A stretch of 7,476 nucleotides of DNA. It comes from an uncultured Pseudomonadota bacterium (lineage in GTDB: Bacteria; Pseudomonadota; Gammaproteobacteria; Steroidobacterales; Steroidobacteraceae). The notes under the pieces were generated by a model. It saw only the letters and a list, made by a program, of their open reading frames with translations, ran no database searches and was not told the DNA's origin. Below, in pieces: positions 1 to 5,588 of this stretch. The position numbers were made by a program, and so were the translations under genes. The stretch spans positions 1 through 7,476 of the forward strand of contig CAITAM010000339.1 of assembly GCA_903890265.1 (NCBI GenBank), read 5' to 3'. Numbering within the stretch: the stretch's first letter is position 1; each line of letters begins with the position of its first letter.

Positions 1-1301
1 CACAGGTGTGCGACGCGGCGCTGACCCGGGCCGAACTCGGCATCGAAGCGCACCCGGTCAAGCCGCCAGCCGGTGAAGAGGCAGCTTAACAGCGCGCCGC
101 CGGGCAGCAGCAGGTTGCTTGCGATGAAGTCGATGGTCTCGAAGGCCGTCTTGTCGGCAAACACCGGGATCGACGCGAGCGGGTGCCAGTCTTTCAGGGT
201 ATTGAACGACAGGACCGACACGATGCCGGCCAGCCACAGCACCGCGACCGTGAACAGGGCCGCCGGCGCGCGCGCGGTTCCCCGGCTCTCAAACCACGCC
301 ACCACGGGCTCAAAGACGGCCAGCGACGGGGTCAGCGCCGCGAGAATCAGCAGCACGAAAAACACGGTGCCGACGAGTCGGCCGGCCGGCATCGCCGCGA
401 ACGCCGTTGGCAGCACGTCGAACACGAGCGCGGGTCCGGCGGCCGGATTCATGTGGAAGCGAAACACCAGCGGAAAGACCATGAGCGTGGCCAGCAGCGA
501 CACGCAGAGAATCGCCCCGGTGATGATCAGCGCCGGCTTCGCCAGCGGCGCGTCGCGCTGCATGTACGAGCCGTAGGCCAGCATGATCGCGATACCGACC
601 CCGGTGGCATAAAACGCCTGGCCGATGGCCGCAAGAACGAGTTCGCCGGAGAGCGCACCGAGATGCGGTGCGAAGGCGAAGCTCAACGTCGCCGGCACAT
701 CGCCCGTGAGCAGCGAGTAGGCGTCGAGTAACAGCAGCAGGGCGAGCAGAAGCGGTGCCCGCACGCGGCTCGCGACTTCGATGCCCCGACCGAGCCCGCG
801 GGCGGAAATGAAGGCGACCAGGCAGAGGAACAGGACCTGCCAGCCCATCAGCGCCCAGGGGTCGGCGAGAAAGTCGGCCCACACCGCCTGCAGCGCCGGG
901 CGCCCGAGCCCGGCCAGTGACCCGGTCGCGCATTTCCACGCGTAGGCGATGATCCAGCCGGCAATGATCGTGTAGTAGCTGCCGATCAGGAAGGCAGCCA
1001 CCGTGCCGACCGTGCCGATGACGTTCCAGCGCGGCGACGCGCCTATCGAAACGGCCATGGCGCCCGCGGCCGACGCCGGCGAGACGCGGGCGTAGCGCCC
1101 GATCATGAATTCCGCGACGAGCAGCGGCGTCGCCACGAAAAGGCAGGCCAGAACGAACACCGCGATGAAGGTGCCACCGCCGTACGTTCCGGCAAGGTAG
1201 GGAAAACGCCAGATGCTGCCGAGGCCGACGGCCGCACCGACCGTACCGAGGTACACCGCAAGCTGGTTCGACCAGCTCGGCAGGCTGCGCGCGATACTCA
1301 C
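1..1301 (-). CDS. SNF-family (LeuT-like) sodium-dependent transporter, 3' end cut by window edge
   Basis: Integral inner-membrane symporter of the sodium:neurotransmitter symporter family, which uses the Na+ gradient to import amino acids or related small molecules. I cannot tell the substrate. Reading the minus strand from the GTG at 1301 gives 433 codons without a stop. The family signature of the first helix is clear (GAAVGLGS at residues 22-29, then WRFPY at 31-35 and GGG at 41-43), as are the paired tyrosines of helix 3 (SYY, 108-110) and the unwound helix 6 region (GQAFYATGVG, 227-236). At least ten hydrophobic segments follow. By size only the last few residues should be missing. Two expected sodium ligands look changed (S29 for Asn, P325 for Ser). 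The GTG start lacks a good Shine-Dalgarno sequence and overlaps the stop of a 16-codon frame beginning at the end of the upstream DUF606-type gene, so translation is probably coupled. Alternatively, a one-base error hides a true ATG start at 1348. The family call is firm; the start is moderate. Confidence 0.93.
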   Translation of the reverse strand, partial: MSIARSLPSWSNQLAVYLGTVGAAVGLGSIWRFPYLAGTYGGGTFIAVFVLACLFVATPLLVAEFMIGRYARVSPASAAGAMAVSIGASPRWNVIGTVGTVAAFLIGSYYTIIAGWIIAYAWKCATGSLAGLGRPALQAVWADFLADPWALMGWQVLFLCLVAFISARGLGRGIEVASRVRAPLLLALLLLLDAYSLLTGDVPATLSFAFAPHLGALSGELVLAAIGQAFYATGVGIAIMLAYGSYMQRDAPLAKPALIITGAILCVSLLATLMVFPLVFRFHMNPAAGPALVFDVLPTAFAAMPAGRLVGTVFFVLLILAALTPSLAVFEPVVAWFESRGTARAPAALFTVAVLWLAGIVSVLSFNTLKDWHPLASIPVFADKTAFETIDFIASNLLLPGGALLSCLFTGWRLDRVRFDAEFGPGQRRVAHL

Positions 1302-1348
1302 GTCTCGCTCTGCGGTGTCGGGGTGACGTTCGCCGCTATCCCGTTCAT
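1298..1348 (-). other. 16-codon linker open frame between the two transporter genes
   Basis: On the minus strand the stop of the DUF606-type gene and an ATG share ATGA (1348-1345). The ATG opens 16 codons ending in a TGA (1300-1298) that itself overlaps the GTG start of the SNF transporter (1301-1299). A GAGG lies just upstream of the ATG. This may be a translational-coupling leader. Alternatively it is the true N-terminus of the transporter, split off by a one-base error, since the region contains a GGGG run on the plus strand. A stable 16-residue product seems unlikely. Confidence 0.35.
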
Positions 1349-1815
1349 CGCGCCTCGGGCGCCGTGCGGGCGGCAAGCTGGGCAATGGCGATGCCCACGA
1401 CCATCAGCGCGATCCCGGCAAGACGCAGTGCGCCGACGGGCCGCTGCGGGGCGCCGAACAGTCCAAAGTGGTCCAGGACGGCCGACGTGACCAGTTGCGC
1501 GGAGACCGCGAAGAGAATTGAGTTGCCGATGCCAAAGCGTGGCGCGAGGAACGTGATGCTGAGCACGTAGAACACCAGCACGGCCCCGGCGAGGCGATCG
1601 ATGAGCGGATCGCCGCGCAGGACGCCGAGGGCCGGCAGCCGGCCGGTGAGGGCAACGCTGAGGAGCAGGGAGAGGAGAAAGCCCGCACCGAACAACACGA
1701 CCGCTGCGTGCACGGGTTCGCCGATCGAGCGGCCGAGGCGTGCGCTGAGGACGCCCATCACCGGGATCAGTGATCCCGCGGCAAACGCCCAGAGTGCGTA
1801 TCGCAAACCGCCCAA
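1345..1815 (-). CDS. YdcZ/DUF606-family small membrane protein (DMT superfamily)
   Basis: A 156-residue, five-helix membrane protein of the DMT_YdcZ (DUF606) group, small drug/metabolite-transporter relatives of unknown substrate that probably work as dimers. Hydrophobic segments lie near residues 4-22, 36-58, 74-92, 97-114 and 130-148. The family's typical phrases are visible: LAPRFGIG (90-97) between helices 3 and 4, then DHFGLFG (115-121) before the last helix. The start is TTG: the minus strand carries GGGAGG 5 nt upstream, and no better start competes. The stop overlaps an ATG (ATGA) that opens a 16-codon frame leading into the SNF transporter, so the two transporter genes look like one operon with this gene first. 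The family call is secure; no transport substrate can be inferred. Confidence 0.88.
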   Translation of the reverse strand: MGGLRYALWAFAAGSLIPVMGVLSARLGRSIGEPVHAAVVLFGAGFLLSLLLSVALTGRLPALGVLRGDPLIDRLAGAVLVFYVLSITFLAPRFGIGNSILFAVSAQLVTSAVLDHFGLFGAPQRPVGALRLAGIALMVVGIAIAQLAARTAPEAR

Positions 1816-1820
1816 GTCAG

Positions 1821-1826
1821 CCTCCC
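1821..1826 (-). promoter_or_regulatory. Shine-Dalgarno sequence supporting the TTG start of the DUF606-type gene
   Basis: The minus strand reads GGGAGG, a near-perfect anti-16S match, 5 nt before the TTG at 1815-1813. It is the main reason for accepting a TTG start for this gene. Confidence 0.7.
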
Positions 1827-2107
1827 GTCGATCGATCCGGTCCCGCCCCGCGGATTAAGCGCCCGCGGCCCTCAATGTACCAGCGGCAGCCGTCCCGGAC
1901 ACGAACCGTTGGAACCGCGCGGGTCACCAACCGGTCGGAGGCAAGAAGGTATGATGGAACCGTGCAGGCAGCGGCCATCCCCGACCGGGCTGGTCGGCCA
2001 TCGGGCCTGTGCACCTAGCGGATGTGTGCCACGTGCTGCCGACCCTGACCACCACTGCGCTTGACGGAACCCTGCGGCATTTCTCGCCGCGCTTCCGGCC
2101 GCGCCCG
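1827..2107. other. Intergenic region between divergent transporter operon and glycosyltransferase
   Basis: About 280 bp with no convincing gene. On the plus strand a good -10-like TATGAT lies at 1950-1955, but no -35 match sits at the right distance. On the minus strand TACATT (plus-strand 1874-1879) is a weaker -10 candidate with a poor -35. An in-frame extension of the glycosyltransferase back to a GTG at 2009 is open, but its 33 residues do not look like the family and have no ribosome-binding site. A 37-codon frame starting at 1951 is likewise unsupported. No terminator or repeat was seen. Confidence 0.5.
1950..1955 (+). promoter_or_regulatory. Possible -10 element (TATGAT) for the glycosyltransferase
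   Basis: TATGAT matches the sigma-70 -10 consensus at five of six positions and lies in a locally less GC-rich patch upstream of the glycosyltransferase. The hexamers 16-18 bp upstream do not resemble TTGACA, so this is only a candidate. It would give an untranslated leader of about 145 nt. Confidence 0.22.
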
Positions 2108-3487
2108 ATGGGCGTCATGAACGTGGCGATCTACGCCTTCGTGGTCGGCTTCTGGCTCTTTGCGCTCGCCGGGGCGTGGTTCTTCGACGGCCTGTGGGCC
2201 TGGATTGCCGGTCTCGCCTACGTCCTCTACGACACGTGGCTGCTGGTCTACGTGGCACTGAAAACCCGCTACCTGCTGCGGCCGGCGAGCGTGCTCAATC
2301 CGCCGGTCGGTGAGCGGCTGACGGTGGCGGTGCTCATCGCGGCGCGTAACGAGGTTGACGCGCTGCCCGGCACGATCGAACGCCTGCTCGCCCAGACCGA
2401 CGGAGCCGATGAAATCATCGTCATCGATGACGGCTCGACCGACCAGAGCGTCGACGCGCTGCACGAGCGCTACGAACTCGAGCGCGGGCCGGACGGCGTT
2501 CGCCGGTCGCGCCACGTGCCGGCGCTGAAGGTCGTGAGCGTGCCCGCGGGGGGCAAGGCGCGGGCGCTCAATGTCGGTATCGCGCTGTCCACCGCCGATG
2601 TGCTCCTGACGGTGGACGCCGACACGGCGCTCGAGGCGGGAGCGGTGGACGCGATGCGCCGGGCCTTCGGGGCCGACGGCCAGCTGGTCGCCGCCTGCGG
2701 TGTGCTGACGCCGCGCTGCAGCGCCGGGTCTGCCGCCGGGCTGTTCGAGTGGTTCCAGACCTTCGAGTACGTCCGTGCGTTCATTTCACGGCTCGCCTGG
2801 GCACGGCTCGACTCGCTCTTGCTCGTGTCGGGGGCCTTCGCCGGCTTTCGCAGCGGCGCGTTGCGCACGGTCGGCGGTTTCGATGCGGGCTGCCTGGTCG
2901 AGGACTACGAGGTGATTCACCGCCTGCATCGCTACGCCCATGAAAGCGACACGCGCTGGCGCGTGGCGGTCGTTGCGGGCGCGCGGGCGACGACCGATGC
3001 GCCGGGGTCATTGCTGGCTTTCCTGCGCCAGCGCCGGCGCTGGTTCGGCGGTTTCCTGCAGACCCAGTACTGGAATCGGGACATGACCGCCAATTCACGC
3101 TTCGGCGCTTTGGGTCGGGTGATGCTGCCCATCAAGGCGCTGGATACCATGCAGCCGATCTACGGGCTGACGGCATTCATTCTGCTGATCACCTTTGCCG
3201 CCAGCGGACGGCTGCACGTGTTTCTCCCCGTGCTTGCCGTGATTGGCATCAAGATCGTCGTCGATCTGGCGTTCTACCTCTGGTGGGTGCGGCTCTACGC
3301 GCACTGGCTCGGTCTGCCGCTGACGCGCCGGCGGATGGTGCTCGCCTCGCTCGCCGCCCTCGCCGAGCCGTTCAGTTTCCAGCTGCTGCGTCATTCCGGC
3401 GCGGCCTGGGGCTGGTATGCGTTTCTGACGGGGTCGGGTTCCTGGGGCCACGCGCCGGTCACTCCCGTGCCCCGGTCGGGCGCCTGA
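2108..3487 (+). CDS. Membrane-bound family 2 glycosyltransferase (processive synthase type)
   Basis: Inner-membrane GT2 enzyme that transfers sugar from a nucleotide-sugar, resembling the catalytic subunits of polysaccharide synthases such as PgaC/NodC-like proteins. Two N-terminal membrane segments (about residues 5-24 and 30-51) precede the cytoplasmic GT-A domain (about 70-315). The full catalytic set is visible: IDDGS (106-110), the metal-binding DAD (170-172), the catalytic-base motif EDYE (265-268) and QRRRW (308-312) of processive synthases. C-terminal hydrophobic segments follow at about 348-366, 370-396 and 408-425. ATG 2108 was chosen because membrane helix 1 begins there. ATG 2117 is an equal alternative, and none of the candidate starts has a clear ribosome-binding site. 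No accessory subunit, exporter or modification gene is adjacent, so the product polymer or glycolipid is unknown. It could also be a non-processive transferase. Confidence 0.9.
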   Translation: MGVMNVAIYAFVVGFWLFALAGAWFFDGLWAWIAGLAYVLYDTWLLVYVALKTRYLLRPASVLNPPVGERLTVAVLIAARNEVDALPGTIERLLAQTDGADEIIVIDDGSTDQSVDALHERYELERGPDGVRRSRHVPALKVVSVPAGGKARALNVGIALSTADVLLTVDADTALEAGAVDAMRRAFGADGQLVAACGVLTPRCSAGSAAGLFEWFQTFEYVRAFISRLAWARLDSLLLVSGAFAGFRSGALRTVGGFDAGCLVEDYEVIHRLHRYAHESDTRWRVAVVAGARATTDAPGSLLAFLRQRRRWFGGFLQTQYWNRDMTANSRFGALGRVMLPIKALDTMQPIYGLTAFILLITFAASGRLHVFLPVLAVIGIKIVVDLAFYLWWVRLYAHWLGLPLTRRRMVLASLAALAEPFSFQLLRHSGAAWGWYAFLTGSGSWGHAPVTPVPRSGA

Positions 3488-3502
3488 CGCGCGACGGGCG
3501 GC

Positions 3503-4531
3503 TCAGAAGGTATAGCCCAGAGCCGTCGCGATGCCGTAGTCGTTGGTGCTCGTGTTGTGACCGGGCGGGCGATTGTCGTAATCGTCGTAGACCGACAATG
3601 TCAGCGTGAAATCTCCCGCCAGCTTGTGCGACACGGACGTGTCGAGCCTAGACCGCAGGCGGCCGCTGTCGGTCAGGCTCGGGTAGGCGATCAGCGTCGA
3701 GTGCAGGGTGAGCTCGGGTTTGCTGAAGCGGTAGATCCGCCAGTCAAGTCCGAGCACGCCTTCGACGCTCGTCGTGCTTGCGTCGGTGGACTTGGCCCAT
3801 TCCTCGTTGACGGCGAGACCCACGTAGCCGGCGACGTTCTGGTCGAAGCGCTGCACGAAGCTGGTACCGGCCGCGACGCCCGCCTGCAGGCGGCCGTTGA
3901 TGCCAAGCTCCGCGATACGCTCGAAGGTCGCGAGGCCCATCAGGAAGCGCGACTCCTTGAGAAGGTAGCGGTCGTTGTAGTCCACCCGCAGCCGCTGATT
4001 GTCGCCCGAGCCCGGATTGGACGTGACGTCTTCCGAGACCGCCAGCGATTTCACGGTATGCGGCGCGCGGTACAGCGTGTCGAGACGGAAGTTGCTGGTC
4101 TTGATGTTGGTCGAGTTGGCGAAGTTAAAACCGACCGCGATGCTGCCGGTCAGCCGGTCGCGGAAATGCGGCTCGGCCGGCCCGAGCTCCTTGATCTCGG
4201 CGAGCGGGATGCTCTCGGCGGCGCCTTCCTCCGCAAACCGCAACGACCCGTCGGTGCCATCCAGCGTTCCCACGCGCTTGCGTCCGTCGAGGCACTCGAC
4301 GAGGAAGTGGTGATCGCTCTGCACGCCGGACACCTTCGGCCACTCGATGGATACCGTGCCGAGCGCGTCGGTCTTTACCTTGAGCTGGCCGTAGTCGAGG
4401 CTCAGGATCTCGCCGGTCAGCCGGTCGCCATTCTTGAAAAGGACGGTGTCGGTCTTGTCCCGCGCCGCGACGGCGGCCGGTGCGATCAGCGCCAGCAGTG
4501 CGAGTGCCCGGAACAGGCGGCAAAGCGTCAT
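3503..4531 (-). CDS. DUF481 outer-membrane beta-barrel protein with N-terminal small-barrel domain
   Basis: Secreted protein of 342 residues, probably in the outer membrane. A signal peptide (residues 1-23) has a hydrophobic core and an A-V-A-A cleavage region. An N-terminal domain (about 28-105) opens with LFKNGDRLTGEI (31-42), the pattern found before many DUF481 barrels. The rest (about 115-342) has alternating polar/hydrophobic strands with aromatic girdle residues and ends in YTF, the terminal aromatic expected for insertion by the BAM complex. DUF481 includes YdiY-like proteins, some salt-induced, with no established molecular function. The ATG at 4531 is supported by GGAGGAG 7 nt upstream. 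The gene is convergent with the glycosyltransferase across 15 bp and divergent from the Gre-family gene. No partner is evident. The family assignment is strong; function is unknown. Confidence 0.87.
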   Translation of the reverse strand: MTLCRLFRALALLALIAPAAVAARDKTDTVLFKNGDRLTGEILSLDYGQLKVKTDALGTVSIEWPKVSGVQSDHHFLVECLDGRKRVGTLDGTDGSLRFAEEGAAESIPLAEIKELGPAEPHFRDRLTGSIAVGFNFANSTNIKTSNFRLDTLYRAPHTVKSLAVSEDVTSNPGSGDNQRLRVDYNDRYLLKESRFLMGLATFERIAELGINGRLQAGVAAGTSFVQRFDQNVAGYVGLAVNEEWAKSTDASTTSVEGVLGLDWRIYRFSKPELTLHSTLIAYPSLTDSGRLRSRLDTSVSHKLAGDFTLTLSVYDDYDNRPPGHNTSTNDYGIATALGYTF

Positions 4532-4538
4532 CGGTTAG

Positions 4539-4545
4539 CTCCTCC
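4539..4545 (-). promoter_or_regulatory. Strong Shine-Dalgarno sequence of the DUF481 gene
   Basis: The minus strand reads GGAGGAG with a 7-nt spacer to the ATG at 4531-4529. This fixes the start and suggests efficient translation. Confidence 0.75.
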
Positions 4546-4639
4546 GGACCCGGCCGGCGGCCGGTGCCGCCGCGGAAAATGCGACAGAGGATAGGTCGAA
4601 CCGGCCGGCGCGTGCCAGCAAAGTGGCCGGCGACGGCGA

Positions 4640-4662
4640 GGGGGGGGATAATCCGGCCCCCC
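4640..4662. promoter_or_regulatory. G-run/C-run inverted repeat around a GATAAT element
   Basis: Eight G residues (4640-4647) are separated by a short A/T-containing core from six C residues (4657-4662), so six G-C pairs could form around a loop of about nine bases. Inside is GGATAATCC, which is palindromic about its central A and contains a possible -10 hexamer. It could be an operator overlapping the promoter of the Gre-family gene, a structured element, or a fortuitous homopolymer pair. No T-run follows, so it is not a standard terminator. Confidence 0.3.
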
Positions 4663-4700
4663 AAGAACGCCCGCCGTGCCCGGGCCCGGACGTCGTCCCC

Positions 4701-5165
4701 ATGAGCCGTGCATTCGTCAAGGAATCCGATCAGGACCTCTCGAGCCTGCCGGAGCTTGAGATCAGCCCGCACCCGAATTTCGTCACGGCGAGCGGGCACG
4801 ACGCGCTGGTCCGCCGGGTTCGCGAGCTCGAGGCCGAGCGGACCGAGGCGCGCTCGGCCGGTGACGAGGCGAGGCTCGCGCGCGTGGCGCGCGATCTGCG
4901 CTATTTTCAGGCGCGGCGCGACAGTGCGAGGCTCGTGGTGCCCGCCGGGACGCCGGACGCCGTGCGCTTCGGTACGCGCGTCGAACTGGCCTACGCCGAT
5001 GGCCGGCAGGCCGCCTTCCGCCTGGTCGGCGAGGACGAGAGCGACCCGGGTGCCGGGCTCATCGCCTACGTCGCGCCGCTCGCCCGCGCGCTGATGGGGC
5101 TTCAGGTGGGTGACGAGCTCACCGTCGGCGGCGTTCCGGCGACCATCGTCGCGATCTCGGCCTGA
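4701..5165 (+). CDS. GreA/GreB-family transcription elongation factor-like protein, shortened coiled coil
   Basis: A 154-residue protein of the GreA/GreB family, whose members enter the secondary channel of RNA polymerase and stimulate cleavage of backtracked RNA. After a 25-residue lead (MSRAFVKESD...) there is a helical hairpin (about 31-79, with GDEA at 54-57 near its turn), then an FKBP-like C-terminal domain (about 85-154). The C-terminal domain carries the family hallmarks FRLVGEDE (106-113), IAYVAPLARAL (121-131) and VGDEL (136-140). The hairpin is about ten residues shorter than in GreA or GreB, and the usual acidic D..E tip is only partly kept, so cleavage activity is uncertain. It may compete for the channel instead, or be related to Rnk-like proteins. 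ATG 4701 was chosen because MSRAFVKE is the N-terminus I recognise from such proteins; no clear Shine-Dalgarno sequence precedes it. It stands alone, 141 bp before the sigma factor gene. Confidence 0.85.
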   Translation: MSRAFVKESDQDLSSLPELEISPHPNFVTASGHDALVRRVRELEAERTEARSAGDEARLARVARDLRYFQARRDSARLVVPAGTPDAVRFGTRVELAYADGRQAAFRLVGEDESDPGAGLIAYVAPLARALMGLQVGDELTVGGVPATIVAISA

Positions 5166-5306
5166 CGGTGTGGTCGGCCGGGGTGGTTTCATTACAATAG
5201 GCGGCACCATCGCGCAGTACTGGACGCAGGCCCCGGGCGGGGCACCGAGCGGCCGGCCGGCTGGCGCTGGCGGATCCGGAGCATGGCTTAGCCGGTGGTA
5301 ATAAAA
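5166..5306 (+). promoter_or_regulatory. Leader region of the sigma/anti-sigma operon
   Basis: TACAAT at 5193-5198 is a plausible -10 element, but no good -35 lies 16-18 bp upstream. A stable small hairpin can form from GCCCC (5230-5234) and GGGGC (5239-5243). CCGGCT (5257-5262) can pair with AGCCGG (5290-5295), which would cover part of the ribosome-binding site GGTGG (5294-5298). I see no clear ECF-type autoregulated promoter (AAC...CGTC-like pair) and no terminator for the preceding gene. Confidence 0.25.
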
Positions 5307-5576
5307 ATGGCGTCGGGTCGGTCTACTTCCAAGGTGACGTCTATCACCGAGCGCAGTCCCAAGGCGCGGTTTGAGGCCCTTTGTGCCGAATTCCGCCCGG
5401 ACGTGTATCGGTTCGCCTTCTGGCTGGCCCGCGACCGCAGCGTGGCCGAGGACGTCGTACAGGAGACGTTCATGCGCGCGTGGCGAGCGATCGACAAATT
5501 GGTGGAGCCCGGAGCCGTTCGGCCCTGGCTGTTGACCATTGCCCGTCGTGAACACGCGAGGCTCTATGAGCGCTAG
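5307..5576 (+). CDS. Sigma-2 domain fragment of the interrupted ECF sigma factor
   Basis: This is the product if translation ends at the TAG: 89 residues containing almost all of region 2. RFEALCAEFRPDVYRFAFW (21-39) matches region 2.1, and VAEDVVQETFMRAWRAI (46-62) matches regions 2.2-2.3, with the DVVQETF core that contacts the beta-prime clamp helices. PWLLTIARREHARLYER (73-89) corresponds to region 2.4, which reads the -10 element. Alone it would keep core-binding and -10 contacts but lose -35 recognition. Confidence 0.6.
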   Translation: MASGRSTSKVTSITERSPKARFEALCAEFRPDVYRFAFWLARDRSVAEDVVQETFMRAWRAIDKLVEPGAVRPWLLTIARREHARLYER

Positions 5577-5580
5577 CGCT
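5569..5580. repeat. Perfect 12-bp palindrome containing the amber codon
   Basis: AGCGCTAGCGCT reads the same on both strands and is also two tandem copies of AGCGCT. The TAG stop at 5574-5576 lies at its centre. It may be chance, or a clue to how the mutation arose (hairpin-templated change), or a context for recoding. Confidence 0.6.
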
Positions 5581-5588
5581 TTGACACG

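Larger units (their letters stand above)
4532..4700. other. Divergent intergenic region between the DUF481 and Gre-family genes
   Basis: This 169-bp region must hold promoters in both directions. On the minus strand TATCCT (plus-strand 4588-4593) is a weak -10 candidate for the DUF481 gene. On the plus strand GATAAT (4647-4652) is a -10 candidate for the Gre-family gene; neither has a good -35. The 10-mer CCGGCCGGCG occurs at 4550-4559 and 4601-4610, which could be chance in such GC-rich DNA. The frame of the Gre-family gene stays open back to a GTG at 4623, but the added residues are proline/glycine-rich and unlike the family. Confidence 0.45.

Noticed and set aside
310..939. A 209-codon minus-strand frame within the transporter region
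   Set aside because: The neighbouring minus-strand frame is open across 1-1301 and gives an unmistakable SNF transporter. This one is a shifted shadow.
2009..2107. N-terminal extension of the glycosyltransferase to the GTG at 2009
   Set aside because: The extra 33 residues lack a ribosome-binding site and do not look like a signal or membrane segment, and the family normally starts at the first helix.
3557..4594. A 345-codon plus-strand frame opposite the DUF481 gene
   Set aside because: The opposite strand has a signal peptide, a strong ribosome-binding site and clear barrel features. The plus-strand translation is low-complexity shadow sequence.
4605..4620. TGGCACG on the minus strand as a sigma-54 promoter for the DUF481 gene
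   Set aside because: The required TTGC-like -12 element is not present at the correct spacing.
4623..4700. N-terminal extension of the Gre-like protein to the GTG at 4623
   Set aside because: The added residues are Gly/Pro-rich, overlap the G-run promoter-like element, and precede a well-recognised MSRAFVKE start.
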